DNA of 64,000 nt, taken from the NCBI RefSeq assembly GCF_003946915.1, contig NZ_RPOC01000009.1, positions 62,001 through 126,000 of the forward strand, written 5' to 3'. Positions 9,541-18,154 of the stretch are shown piece after piece. The position numbers were made by a program, and so were the translations under genes. The DNA comes from Flavobacterium ustbae. GTDB taxonomy: Bacteria > Bacteroidota > Bacteroidia > Flavobacteriales > Flavobacteriaceae. Position 1 is the stretch's first letter, and every line of letters starts with the position of its first letter. The notes under the pieces were generated by a model. The model was not told the DNA's origin. It ran no database searches and worked only from the letters and a program-made list of their open reading frames with translations.

Positions 9541-10818
9541 ATGTCAAAAATAGCTACATTAGAAATAGACGGTAAAAAAATTGAACTTCCGGTAATCACA
9601 GGAAGTGAAAATGAATCGGCTATAGATATTAACAAATTACGTGATTTAACAGGTGTTATTACAATTGACCCAGGTTATAAAAATTCTGGTTCTTGTACCA
9701 GTGAAATCACTTTCCTAGATGGAGAAGAAGGAATTTTACGTTACAGAGGATATTCAATTGAAGATTTAGCAGAAAAAGCTAGTTTCTTAGAAGTTTCTTA
9801 TCTTTTGATTTTTGGAGAATTACCTACAGCTGCTCAATTAGAAGATTTTGAAAATGGTATTAAAAAACATTCTTTGGTAAACGAAGAAATGAAAAATATC
9901 ATTGATGGTTTTCCAAAAACAGCTCACCCAATGGGAGTTTTGTCTGCTTTGACAAGTGCTTTAACAGCATTTAATCCTAAAGCAGTAAATGTTGATAACG
10001 AAAAAGAAATGTACGAAGCTATTTGTAAAACAATGGCGAAATTTCTTGTAATAGCTACATGGACTTACAGAAAATCAATGGGTTATCCTTTAAATTATTA
10101 TGATAATACAAAAGGATATGTAGAAAGCTTTATGCAATTGATGTTTAAATTGCCTACAGGACCTTACACTGCAAATCCTGTTATTGTAAATGCGCTAGAT
10201 AAATTGTTTATTCTTCATGCTGATCATGAGCAAAATTGTTCTACTTCTACAGTTAGAATGGTAGGTTCTTCTCACGCTGGTTTATTTGCTTCGGTTTCTG
10301 CAGGAGTTTCTGCACTTTGGGGACCACTTCATGGTGGGGCAAACCAGGCGGTACTTGAAATGCTTGAAGAAATTAATAAAGACGGTGGAGATACAGATAA
10401 ATTTTTAGAGAAAGCAAAAGATAAAAATGATCCATTCCGTTTAATGGGATTCGGACACAGAGTTTATAAAAACTTTGATCCAAGAGCTAAAATCATCAAA
10501 AAAGCAGCAACAGAAGTATTAGAAACTTTAGGTGTTGAAGATCCGATTTTAGATATTGCAAGAAAATTAGAAAAAGCAGCTCTTGAAGATGAGTACTTCA
10601 AATCAAGAAACCTATATCCAAACGTAGATTTTTATTCTGGAATCATTTATAGAGCTTTAGGTATTCCAACAGATATGTTTACTGTAATGTTTGCTATTGG
10701 AAGATTACCAGGTTGGATTGCACAATGGAAAGAAATGCGTGAAAATAAAGAGCCAATCGGCAGACCAAGACAAATTTATACAGGACATCCTCTTAGAGAA
10801 TTTAAGTCTAATAAATAA
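9541..10818 (+). CDS. gltA: Citrate synthase
   Basis: 425 residues from the ATG at 9541. Condenses acetyl-CoA and oxaloacetate in the TCA cycle. The N-terminal extension (about residues 1-60, with the ITYIDPG-like segment here ITIDPGYKNSGSC) is of the hexameric, Gram-negative type. Active-site blocks WGPLHGGANQAV and GFGHRVYKNFDPRA, with the catalytic His residues, and the late VDFYSGIIYRALGIP motif are intact. An in-frame TTG at 9502 would add 13 residues but lies inside a promoter-like box, so I prefer 9541. A terminator follows. Confidence 0.96.
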   Translation: MSKIATLEIDGKKIELPVITGSENESAIDINKLRDLTGVITIDPGYKNSGSCTSEITFLDGEEGILRYRGYSIEDLAEKASFLEVSYLLIFGELPTAAQLEDFENGIKKHSLVNEEMKNIIDGFPKTAHPMGVLSALTSALTAFNPKAVNVDNEKEMYEAICKTMAKFLVIATWTYRKSMGYPLNYYDNTKGYVESFMQLMFKLPTGPYTANPVIVNALDKLFILHADHEQNCSTSTVRMVGSSHAGLFASVSAGVSALWGPLHGGANQAVLEMLEEINKDGGDTDKFLEKAKDKNDPFRLMGFGHRVYKNFDPRAKIIKKAATEVLETLGVEDPILDIARKLEKAALEDEYFKSRNLYPNVDFYSGIIYRALGIPTDMFTVMFAIGRLPGWIAQWKEMRENKEPIGRPRQIYTGHPLREFKSNK

Positions 10819-10824
10819 AAAACG

Positions 10825-10854
10825 AAAGCTTCACTTAACTGTGAAGCTTTTTTT
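10825..10854 (+). terminator. Rho-independent terminator of gltA
   Basis: Perfect 10-bp stem AAAGCTTCAC (10825-10834) / GTGAAGCTTT (10841-10850), 6-base loop, followed by TTTT. The run of T merges with the next gene's -7 box. Confidence 0.9.
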
Positions 10855-10861
10855 ATATTTG
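10854..10861 (+). promoter_or_regulatory. -7 box of the deiminase-like gene
   Basis: TATATTTG fits TAnnTTTG exactly and lies 19 bases before the ATG at 10881. It immediately abuts the gltA terminator; no TTG is seen at the expected distance, so the -33 element is weak or absent. Confidence 0.45.
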
Positions 10862-10880
10862 CTCAAAATATAATAAAGTT

Positions 10881-11795
10881 ATGTTGCAATTAAATGTAAA
10901 GAACGAAACGTCTCGCCTTCGTGCTGTAGTTCTTGGTTCTGCTGTTCATAATGGGCCAACTCCAACTATAGAAGAGGCTTATGACCCTAAATCATTGGAA
11001 CATATTAAGGCAGGAACTTATCCTGTAGAAAAAGATATGGTTGATGAAATGGATGCTTTTAATGCTGTTTTTCAGAAATATGATGTAACTGTATATCGTC
11101 CGGAAATGATTGAAAACTACAATCAGATTTTTGCAAGAGATATAGGTTTTGTAATTGATGACACTTTTGTGAAATCTAATATTCTTCCCGACAGAGAAAG
11201 AGAGCTAGATGCAATTCAATATGTAATCGATCAGATTAATCCTTTAAAGGTTGTTCGTCCGCCAGAAGAAGTGCATATCGAAGGTGGAGATGTAATGCTT
11301 TGGAATGATCATATTTTTATCGGAACATATAAAGGAAGCGATTATAAAGATTACATTACGGCAAGAACAAATATGCATGGTGTAAATTATATTAAGTCGT
11401 TATTCCCAAATAAAATTGTAAAAGAATTTGATTTAGTAAAATCTAAACTTGAAGCAAGAGATAATGCATTACATTTAGACTGCTGTTTTCAGCCAGTAGG
11501 AAAAGATAAAGGTATTATATATAAAAGAGGTTTTCGTGAAGAAGCAGATTATTTGTATTTGGTAAATCTTTTTGGAAGAGAAAACTTATTTCATATTGAA
11601 AGAAATGAAATGTATAATATGTTTTCGAATGTATTTTCAATTGATGAAAATGTAGTGGTTTCTGAAAAGAATTTTACTCGTTTGAATAACTGGCTTCGTG
11701 AAAATGGTTTTACTGTTGAAGAAATTCCATACGCCGAAATCGCAAAACAAGAAGGATTGTTGAGATGTTCAACTCTGCCATTAATTAGGGATTAA
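10881..11795 (+). CDS. Amidinotransferase-fold hydrolase (arginine deiminase/DDAH-like)
   Basis: 304 residues of the guanidino-group-modifying (pentein) fold. Catalytic elements in order: FARD (84-87, Asp that holds the guanidinium), EGGD (134-137), HLD (198-200, catalytic His) and a C-terminal nucleophile Cys296 in LLRCSTLPL. The set fits hydrolases such as arginine deiminase or dimethylargininase rather than a scaffold protein. The exact substrate (arginine, methylarginine or citrulline) cannot be told from sequence alone. Its neighbour after a palindromic spacer is a second, divergent member of the same fold. Confidence 0.8.
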   Translation: MLQLNVKNETSRLRAVVLGSAVHNGPTPTIEEAYDPKSLEHIKAGTYPVEKDMVDEMDAFNAVFQKYDVTVYRPEMIENYNQIFARDIGFVIDDTFVKSNILPDRERELDAIQYVIDQINPLKVVRPPEEVHIEGGDVMLWNDHIFIGTYKGSDYKDYITARTNMHGVNYIKSLFPNKIVKEFDLVKSKLEARDNALHLDCCFQPVGKDKGIIYKRGFREEADYLYLVNLFGRENLFHIERNEMYNMFSNVFSIDENVVVSEKNFTRLNNWLRENGFTVEEIPYAEIAKQEGLLRCSTLPLIRD

Positions 11796-11800
11796 TAATT

Positions 11801-11851
11801 GTTTCAAGTTTCAGGTTTCAAGTTATGCATGTGAAACCTGAAACTTGAAAC
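11801..11851 (+). repeat. Perfect 20-bp inverted repeat built from GTTTCAA-type heptamers
   Basis: Left arm 11801-11820 (starting GTTTCAAGTTTCAGG) is the exact reverse complement of the right arm 11832-11851, with an 11-base loop. Both arms are made of 7-base units (GTTTCAA, GTTTCAG), and one extra unit, TTGAAAC, follows the right arm up to 11858. It fills almost the whole 72-base gap between the two hydrolase genes. No T run follows, so it is not a standard terminator; the mRNA would form a very stable hairpin 16 bases before ctlX. It looks like a REP-type dispersed element. Confidence 0.85.
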
Positions 11852-11867
11852 TTGAAACAAAATAAAA

Positions 11868-12803
11868 ATGAAACAAACAACAAATGCTATCGTAATGATT
11901 CGTCCAGTTGCATTCAGAATGAATGAACAGACGGCTGTAAATAATTATTATCAAAAAGTATTAGACGGGCTTTTGCCAAGTACTGTCAATGCAAAAGCGC
12001 AGCAAGAATTTGATACTTTCGTTGAAAAATTACGTGCTGTCGGTGTTGATGTAACGGTAGTTGATGATAATTTGGAAACCGATACTCCAGATAGTATTTT
12101 TCCAAATAATTGGGTTTCTTTTCATGAAAATGGAGATGTGGCACTTTATCCGATGTTTGCTGAAAATCGTCGTCAGGAACGTCGCGAAGATATTTTGGAT
12201 ACTTTGGAAGAAAAAGGATTTGAGATTACAAATATTATGGACTATACTTCTGCAGAAGAAGATGGAATTTTTTTAGAAGGAACAGGAAGTTTGTTGTTGG
12301 ATAGAGCCAATGGTAAAGCATACTGCGCATTATCACCAAGAGCAGACGAGGAATTGTTTATTGAATTCTGTGAAGATTTTGATTATGCTCCTGTGATTTT
12401 TGAAGCTTTTCAAACTGTAAATGGTGAGCGTAAACTAATTTATCACACCAATGTTATGATGTGTTTAGGTGAAACCTTTGCGGTAATTTGCGCCGATTCT
12501 ATTGACGACAAAAAAGAGCGTAAAATGGTTTTGGATAATCTGAAAGAAGATAAGAAAGAAATTATTTTAATTACAGAAGATCAGGTAAATAATTTTGCTG
12601 GAAATATGCTGGAAGTTCGTGGGAAAGATGATAAGAGATATGTTGTAATGAGTGCATCTGCACATCAGAGTTTGACTCCGAAACAAATTGCCCAGTTAGA
12701 AAATCATGCAGAAATTTTAAGCTCAAGTCTCGATACAATTGAAGCTTGCGGCGGTGGAAGTGCCAGATGTATGATGGCAGAAATTTTCTTGCCAAGAAGC
12801 TAG
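11868..12803 (+). CDS. ctlX: Citrulline-utilising hydrolase, CtlX-type
   Basis: 311 residues. CtlX-family proteins are amidinotransferase-fold enzymes described as citrulline ureidases (citrulline to ornithine, CO2 and ammonia). Conserved elements: DSIFPNNW (75-82), FLEGTGSL (135-142), YHTNVM (192-197, with the catalytic His) and the nucleophile Cys301 in GGGSARCMMAEI. Same strand as the related gene upstream, possibly co-transcribed through the inverted repeat. Function is assigned by family resemblance; arginine-related activity is an alternative. Confidence 0.85.
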   Translation: MKQTTNAIVMIRPVAFRMNEQTAVNNYYQKVLDGLLPSTVNAKAQQEFDTFVEKLRAVGVDVTVVDDNLETDTPDSIFPNNWVSFHENGDVALYPMFAENRRQERREDILDTLEEKGFEITNIMDYTSAEEDGIFLEGTGSLLLDRANGKAYCALSPRADEELFIEFCEDFDYAPVIFEAFQTVNGERKLIYHTNVMMCLGETFAVICADSIDDKKERKMVLDNLKEDKKEIILITEDQVNNFAGNMLEVRGKDDKRYVVMSASAHQSLTPKQIAQLENHAEILSSSLDTIEACGGGSARCMMAEIFLPRS

Positions 12804-12825
12804 GATTTCAAAAGCTATAAAATAG

Positions 12826-12864
12826 AAAAGGGATGAGAGTTATTGAAATTCTCATCCCTTTTTT
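12826..12864. terminator. Bidirectional terminator between ctlX and the MarC-family gene
   Basis: Perfect 13-bp stem AAAAGGGATGAGA (12826-12838) / TCTCATCCCTTTT (12850-12862), with flanking T run on the + strand and A run on its left side. It can serve ctlX (+) and the convergent gene ending at 12888 (-). Confidence 0.88.
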
Positions 12865-12887
12865 GTTTTACTAATTAATCTTGTAAA

Positions 12888-13514
12888 TTAAAAATTTCCT
12901 TTAATAATATTCACAATAGCGCTCACTATATATTGAATGCCAATTGAGATTACGATAAAGCCGACAATTCTTGAGATAGCAACAATTCCAGAGGCCCCTA
13001 AAATTCTAGCCAGATAATGTGCGCTTTTTAAAATGGCAAAAATAGCCACAGCGATAGCAAGAATTGCTAACGAAGAAATTATGATTTCGTTTATTTGATG
13101 ATGTTCTTGATAGAAAGCAATTAAAAGCGACATAGATCCTGGACCTGCAAGCATTGGTATTGCTAATGGGGTGAGTGCAATATCGTTTCTGTGTTGCGCT
13201 TCATTTTCAATTTTTTTGTTGATTCCTCTTTTCTTGTTGAATTTTCCAGAAAGTAAAGAAAATCCAGAATTTACAATTACGATTCCTCCTGCAATCCTTA
13301 AGGCATCTATGCTAATTCCAAAAAAAGTTAAAACATATTGGCCAATAAAATAAGAAACCAGTAATATGATAAAAACATTGATTGCTGTCCAAAGAGAAAT
13401 TCGGGATCTTTCTTTTTGGGAGTCATGCTGGGTTAATCCAACAAAGATTGGTACTGTACCAATCGGGTTTAGTACTGAGAACAAAGCGGCAAATAAGTAA
13501 ATAAATAATTCCAT
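12888..13514 (-). CDS. MarC-family integral membrane protein
   Basis: 208 residues with six hydrophobic helices. The opening MELFIYLFAALFSVLNPIGTVPIFVGL, with the NPIGTVPIF motif, and IPMLAGPGSMSLLI near residue 118-132 are the MarC/YchE/YhgN signature. The family is in the inner membrane; its transport role is not firmly established and the name does not imply antibiotic resistance. It is the only gene on the minus strand, convergent with ctlX and divergent from the CoA-binding gene. No clear -7 box was found for it in the 151-base upstream gap. Confidence 0.9.
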   Translation of the reverse strand: MELFIYLFAALFSVLNPIGTVPIFVGLTQHDSQKERSRISLWTAINVFIILLVSYFIGQYVLTFFGISIDALRIAGGIVIVNSGFSLLSGKFNKKRGINKKIENEAQHRNDIALTPLAIPMLAGPGSMSLLIAFYQEHHQINEIIISSLAILAIAVAIFAILKSAHYLARILGASGIVAISRIVGFIVISIGIQYIVSAIVNIIKGNF

Positions 13515-13640
13515 ATTATATTGGTTAGTGAAGTAAAAGTAGTTATTTTTTGATGCTTTTACATTAAATTATGTTATGATAATATTTTTATTGCTATTGA
13601 TTATGAGTCAAAGACATAAAGCTAAATCGTTCTTTTTGAT

Positions 13641-13648
13641 TATTTTTG
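13641..13648 (+). promoter_or_regulatory. -7 box of the CoA-binding protein gene
   Basis: TATTTTTG matches TAnnTTTG and lies 17 bases before the ATG at 13666. The -33 region shows no clear TTG. Confidence 0.4.
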
Positions 13649-13665
13649 CAGTCTAAATAAAAATT

Positions 13666-14031
13666 ATGAAAAGTAAAAAAACATTAGTTCTTGGAGCATC
13701 TACAAATCCAGAGCGTTATTCATACAGAGCGGTTAATATGTTGGTAGGTAAAGGGCATTCTGTATTGGCAATTGGTCAAAAAGCAGGTGAAGTTGCTGGA
13801 GTGAAAATTCAAACAAAGGCTATTCCCATTAAAAATATAGATACTATCACTCTATATTTAAATCCAGCTCGTCAAAGAGATTATTACAATTATATAATCG
13901 AAGCGCAACCTAAAAGGGTGATTTTTAATCCTGGTACTGAAAATCCAGAATTATATCAATTGTTGGATTTAAATAATATTGAAAAAGAAGTGGCTTGTAC
14001 ATTAGTTTTATTGGCTACAAGTCAATATTAA
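13666..14031 (+). CDS. CoA-binding domain protein (YccU-like)
   Basis: 121 residues, a stand-alone Rossmann-type CoA-binding domain. The start KKTLVLGASTNPERYSYRAV is the nucleotide-binding loop; RVIFNPGTENPE near residues 89-100 is the second family hallmark. The related domain in succinyl-CoA synthetase binds CoA, but for these small proteins no reaction is established. Single-gene unit between marC-like and recR, with its own -7 box. Confidence 0.85.
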   Translation: MKSKKTLVLGASTNPERYSYRAVNMLVGKGHSVLAIGQKAGEVAGVKIQTKAIPIKNIDTITLYLNPARQRDYYNYIIEAQPKRVIFNPGTENPELYQLLDLNNIEKEVACTLVLLATSQY

Positions 14032-14096
14032 AAGTTGACTATAGTTGTAGAAATAGATTTTAACTGTAACTATTGCCTTTAGGATGTAATTGTTTA

Positions 14097-14138
14097 AATA
14101 TTGAAAAGAGTATTATTTCATAATATTCTTTCAATATT
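14097..14138 (+). repeat. Imperfect inverted repeat before recR
   Basis: AATATTGAAAAGAGTATTA on the left pairs, with one bulge and one mismatch, with TAATATTCTTTCAATATT (14121-14138); the loop is about 5 bases. It lies in the 171-base gap between the CoA-binding gene and recR. There is no strong T run, but a weak terminator role for the upstream gene is possible. Confidence 0.55.
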
Positions 14139-14189
14139 GTTAAGCCTTGAATTTAATGGCTTTAATGTAGGCTAAACCATTAAAAGTAT

Positions 14190-14197
14190 TACTTTTG
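14190..14197 (+). promoter_or_regulatory. -7 box of recR, five bases from the start codon
   Basis: TACTTTTG matches TAnnTTTG; only five bases separate it from the ATG at 14203. With the transcription start a few bases after the box, the recR mRNA would be nearly leaderless. No TTG at the expected upstream distance. Confidence 0.45.
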
Positions 14198-14202
14198 TCG
14201 TC

Positions 14203-14823
14203 ATGGAATTTTCATCAAAATTAATTGAAAAAGCAGTAAGCGAAATGTCGCAATTGCCAGGTATAGGTAAGCGTACGGCACTTCGGCTAGTTCTTCATCT
14301 ATTAAAACAGCCGAAAGAACAAACTGGTTTTTTGTCTCAAGCATTGTTGAATATGCGGGAGGATATTAAGTTTTGTGGGAGTTGTCATAATATTTCGGAT
14401 ACTGAAATTTGTGAGATCTGTGCCAATCCAGTAAGAAATCATGAAACTATATGCATTGTAGAAGATATTCGTGATGTTATGGCAATCGAAAATACTGGGC
14501 AGTTTAAAGGAATATATCATGTGCTTGGAGGTAAAATTTCGCCGATTGAAGGAGTTGGACCCAATCAATTGAATATTTCTAGTTTGGTAGCAAAAGTGAA
14601 ATCTGGAAATGTCACTGAAATTATTTTTGCGTTAAGCTCAACAATGGAAGGAGATACAACAAATTTCTATATCTATAAACAAATTGCAGATTCGAAGATT
14701 ATAATTTCAACAATTGCGAGAGGAATATCTGTTGGAGACGAATTAGAGTATGCAGACGAAATAACACTAGGACGAAGTATTTTGCATAGAGTGCCTTTTG
14801 AAAAAACATTTAAAAATAATTAA
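14203..14823 (+). CDS. recR: Recombination mediator RecR
   Basis: 206 residues, full length. RecR forms a ring with RecO/RecF that loads RecA at gapped DNA. In order: helix-hairpin-helix [12 protein letters not shown] (18-29), a C4 zinc finger (Cys58, 61, 70, 73) and a Toprim domain ([22 protein letters not shown] from about 82), then the C-terminal [25 protein letters not shown]. It borders the polysaccharide locus on the left. Confidence 0.97.
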   Translation: MEFSSKLIEKAVSEMSQLPGIGKRTALRLVLHLLKQPKEQTGFLSQALLNMREDIKFCGSCHNISDTEICEICANPVRNHETICIVEDIRDVMAIENTGQFKGIYHVLGGKISPIEGVGPNQLNISSLVAKVKSGNVTEIIFALSSTMEGDTTNFYIYKQIADSKIIISTIARGISVGDELEYADEITLGRSILHRVPFEKTFKNN

Positions 14824-14878
14824 CTAAACCCCAAATAGACTTAGGTTTTCTGAATATTAAGGAAGACTGTATTTGCAA

Positions 14879-14886
14879 TAAATTTG
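14879..14886 (+). promoter_or_regulatory. -7 box at the head of the polysaccharide locus
   Basis: TAAATTTG matches TAnnTTTG and ends five bases before the ATG at 14892, the same arrangement as recR. This predicts a leaderless or nearly leaderless transcript for the first export gene. The upstream TTG element is not evident. Confidence 0.4.
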
Positions 14887-14891
14887 AACGA

Positions 14892-15683
14892 ATGACGAAA
14901 ACAAGCTTTTTTCTATTCTTATTAATTTCAATATTGTTTACCTCATGTATTCCGATTAAAGATTTGGTTTATCTGCAGGACAAAAATGATTCTCGTGAGC
15001 AAACATCAATTGCAGCAGTAGAATCAAAGCCATATCGACTACAGGTAAATGACATTATTAGTGTTAATATAAAAGCAATCGATCCAAAATTGGTTTCTAT
15101 ATTTAATGCAACAGAAAGTCAAGGCAGTCAAACTTCTAAATCAGAATCAGGTTTGTATTTTGACGGGTTTACAGTTGATGATCATGGGAATATTAGAATG
15201 CCAATTTTAGGAGAAATTAATGTTATTGGATACACTCTTGAAGAGGTTAGAGTAAAAATTGAAAAAAAACTACTGGAAGAATATTTTAAAAGTGAAGCCA
15301 ATATTTTTGTTACAGTCAAGTTAGCTGGTTTTAGATATACTATAAATGGAGAAGTTGGAAGTACTGGAACAAAAACATTATTTAAAGATAATGTAACCAT
15401 TTTAGAAGCTGTTGCAAATGCAGGGGATATTACTACAGTTGGTAATAGAAAAGAGGTAACGGTAATTCGTCAATCACCTACTGGGGTTCAAATGCACAAT
15501 ATTGATCTAACTGATGTCAACGTAATGAAATCACCTTATTATTATTTACAGCCAAATGATTATATCTACGTAAAGCCATTGAAACAAAAAACATGGGGAA
15601 CAGGACAGACAGGAATACAGTCTATATCTACAATAATCACTTTGCTGTCATTGGCTACAACAGTTTATCTAATTATAAAATAA
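14892..15683 (+). CDS. Polysaccharide export outer-membrane lipoprotein (Wza/OPX family)
   Basis: 263 residues. A lipoprotein signal peptide ends at Cys19 (ILFTSC). Then follows the polysaccharide-export domain (YRLQVNDIISVNIKAIDPKL, near residue 48, and DDHGNIRMPILGEINVIG) and one SLBB domain (FRYTINGEVGSTGTKTLF and ILEAVANAGDI). A hydrophobic C-terminal helix (STIITLLSLATTVYLII) is present. It should form the outer-membrane pore working with the Wzc-like kinase encoded 13 bases downstream. Shorter than E. coli Wza (about 380), as is usual in Bacteroidota. Confidence 0.92.
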   Translation: MTKTSFFLFLLISILFTSCIPIKDLVYLQDKNDSREQTSIAAVESKPYRLQVNDIISVNIKAIDPKLVSIFNATESQGSQTSKSESGLYFDGFTVDDHGNIRMPILGEINVIGYTLEEVRVKIEKKLLEEYFKSEANIFVTVKLAGFRYTINGEVGSTGTKTLFKDNVTILEAVANAGDITTVGNRKEVTVIRQSPTGVQMHNIDLTDVNVMKSPYYYLQPNDYIYVKPLKQKTWGTGQTGIQSISTIITLLSLATTVYLIIK

Positions 15684-15696
15684 ACAGATTTTAAAA

Positions 15697-18144
15697 ATGT
15701 TAGACATTAAAGATTTTTCCATTTTTGAAAATCATTCACATTTTGATTTTAAAGGATTTCTGTTGAAAATTGCAAGTTACTGGAAATGGTTTCTTGCAAG
15801 TTTAATTATTGCATTTACAATTGCTTACCAGATTAATATTCGTAAAGAAAAAATTTACGGAATGCAGACCATGATTTCTATAAAAGAAGAAAGCAATCCT
15901 TTTTTTACATCTAATACAAGTTTAGTCTTCAATTGGGGAGGAATTTCAGATCAGGTAAATGGTATTTCTACAATTCTCCAATCTAGATCTCATAATGAGT
16001 TGGTTGTTGATAAACTTCAATTCTATATTGATTATTTAGAGCAAGGAAAATATAATCTGATAGATTCTTATGGAGCTGTGCCATTTTATATTGATATTGA
16101 CAAGACAAAAGGACAGCTTGTAAGTACATTAATCAGCATAAAGTTTTTAAGTGAAAACGAATATCAAATTCAAATTCCATTCGAAAATAATTCTGTTTCG
16201 CTCATTACTTACAGTAATAATTCTTATAGCAATACGTCAGTACAACCTGTAAATTTTATTAAAAAGTACAAAGTAGGCGAACGTGTTAATTTGCCATTCT
16301 TAAATTGGAAACTGCAAATAACAGATAATCCGGGTTTTTACAAAGGGAAAGAGTATTTTGTCAAATTTAACGATTTTGACGGAACTGTGTCTAGATATAG
16401 AGGTGTAAATGTAGATACAGGAAAAGGCGGCGGGTCATTACTGACTTTATCAATGCAGGGAACAAATAAATCAAGAATGGTTGATTATTTGAATTCTACT
16501 GTAAAAATGCTTATTAAAATACAATTGGATGGCAAAAACCAATTTGCGACAAATACCATTAGATTTATTGATAGTACACTAGTGGCTATGGAATCTCAGC
16601 TTAAGCAAACCGGTAATGAATTAAAATCTTTTCAAAAAGATAAAAATATTTACGAAATTGAAGATGGGGGAGCTAAGGTTTCAGAAAAGATAATGGATTT
16701 TGATATTCAAAAAGATCAATTAACTAGAAAAATAGCCTACTACAATTCTTTAAAATCTTATTTAAATAGCAGTACAGATTATTCAAGATTGCCAGCACCT
16801 TCAGTTGCAGGAATTGAGGATCCTAATATTGTCGCGAGCGTTTCCAAACTTATTGCACTTTCTACACAAAGATCTGAGATGGCTTATGCGGTAAAGAGTG
16901 AAAAAATATTTAAAGATTTTGATAATCAGATGGCAGCAGTAAAAAATGTTCTCCAAGAGAATATTCTAACTGCAAAAGCTTCATTGCTGTATGACTTATC
17001 TTTGGTAAATGCAAAAATTGGCCAGGCAGAAAGTACTGTTAAAAAGCTACCAGCAGAACAGCAAGAATTGTTGAAAATCAAAAGGAAATACGATTTAAAT
17101 GATAATATTTATACAGAATTTCTTCAAAAGAGGAATGAGGCTGAAATAGTTAGAGCATCTAACTTATCAGATATCCACTTTATTGACCCAGCAAAAGATA
17201 TCGGTGATGGTTTAATAGGGCCTAAGACTTCTGTAAATTACATAATGGCTTTATTTTTAGGTATTTTAATTCCGTTATTGTTTGTCTTAGTGATTTTCTT
17301 CATTAATAATTCAATTCAGAATAGTGAAGATATTAGTAAATTGACTCAAATCCCATTGCTTGGTGTAGTAGGTCTTAATAAAGATTCAGGCAGTATGGCG
17401 GTTTTCGAAAAACCAAAATCAGCACTTTCTGAGTCATTTAGAGGAATACGCTCTTCACTTCAGTTTTTATATAAAAAACAGCAAGTTAGCGGTTCAAAAA
17501 CCTTAATGATTACTTCATCAATTAGTGGAGAAGGGAAAACATTCTGCTCTATAAACATAGCTACAGTTTTTGCATTAAGCGAAAAGAAAACAGTAATTGT
17601 TGGATTGGATTTAAGAAAACCAAGATTAGCTGATGAATTTCAAATACAATCATCATTGGGAGTTGTAAATTATTTAATAAGGCAAAATACTTTAGAAGAA
17701 ATTACGAATTCGACTCCAATTCCAAATTTGGATGTAATACTTTCAGGGCCAATTCCTCCCAATCCGTCAGAGTTAATTTTAAGTGATGCAATGAAAGAAT
17801 TGATTGACGAACTGAAGCAGAAATATGATTATATAATTTTAGATACTCCACCAGTTGGTTTAGTGGCAGATTCCTTAGAATTGGTTCAGTTTGCAGATGT
17901 AACTCTGTACATTGTAAGACAAAATTATACTAAGAAAGATATGATAACGTTGTTAAATACCAGACTTAAGCGTGGAGAGTTAAGCAATGTGAGTATTGTA
18001 TTGAATGGTTATGAAAATAAAGCCAAATATGGAAGTGGTTACGGATACGGATATGGTTACGGAGCATATTCGAATGGTTATCACGAAGAAGAAGTTAAAG
18101 ATGGATTCTGGAAGACATTTTTAAATCGAATTAGAAAAAGCTAA
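15697..18144 (+). CDS. Polysaccharide co-polymerase / BY-family tyrosine kinase (Wzc-like)
   Basis: 815 residues, inner membrane. An N-terminal Wzz-type part with TM1 near residues 33-50, a long periplasmic coiled region, and TM2 near 513-535 precede a cytoplasmic kinase. Kinase motifs: Walker A SISGEGKT (about 608-615), Walker A' VIVGLDLRKP (about 633-642; the first Asp of the classical form is Gly) and Walker B YIILDTPP (about 712). The C-terminus has a tyrosine/glycine cluster (about 778-800, YGSGYGYGYGYGAYSNGY) for autophosphorylation. It controls chain length and export with the lipoprotein encoded upstream. Confidence 0.95.
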   Translation: MLDIKDFSIFENHSHFDFKGFLLKIASYWKWFLASLIIAFTIAYQINIRKEKIYGMQTMISIKEESNPFFTSNTSLVFNWGGISDQVNGISTILQSRSHNELVVDKLQFYIDYLEQGKYNLIDSYGAVPFYIDIDKTKGQLVSTLISIKFLSENEYQIQIPFENNSVSLITYSNNSYSNTSVQPVNFIKKYKVGERVNLPFLNWKLQITDNPGFYKGKEYFVKFNDFDGTVSRYRGVNVDTGKGGGSLLTLSMQGTNKSRMVDYLNSTVKMLIKIQLDGKNQFATNTIRFIDSTLVAMESQLKQTGNELKSFQKDKNIYEIEDGGAKVSEKIMDFDIQKDQLTRKIAYYNSLKSYLNSSTDYSRLPAPSVAGIEDPNIVASVSKLIALSTQRSEMAYAVKSEKIFKDFDNQMAAVKNVLQENILTAKASLLYDLSLVNAKIGQAESTVKKLPAEQQELLKIKRKYDLNDNIYTEFLQKRNEAEIVRASNLSDIHFIDPAKDIGDGLIGPKTSVNYIMALFLGILIPLLFVLVIFFINNSIQNSEDISKLTQIPLLGVVGLNKDSGSMAVFEKPKSALSESFRGIRSSLQFLYKKQQVSGSKTLMITSSISGEGKTFCSINIATVFALSEKKTVIVGLDLRKPRLADEFQIQSSLGVVNYLIRQNTLEEITNSTPIPNLDVILSGPIPPNPSELILSDAMKELIDELKQKYDYIILDTPPVGLVADSLELVQFADVTLYIVRQNYTKKDMITLLNTRLKRGELSNVSIVLNGYENKAKYGSGYGYGYGYGAYSNGYHEEEVKDGFWKTFLNRIRKS

Positions 18145-18154
18145 ACTTTGAGAA

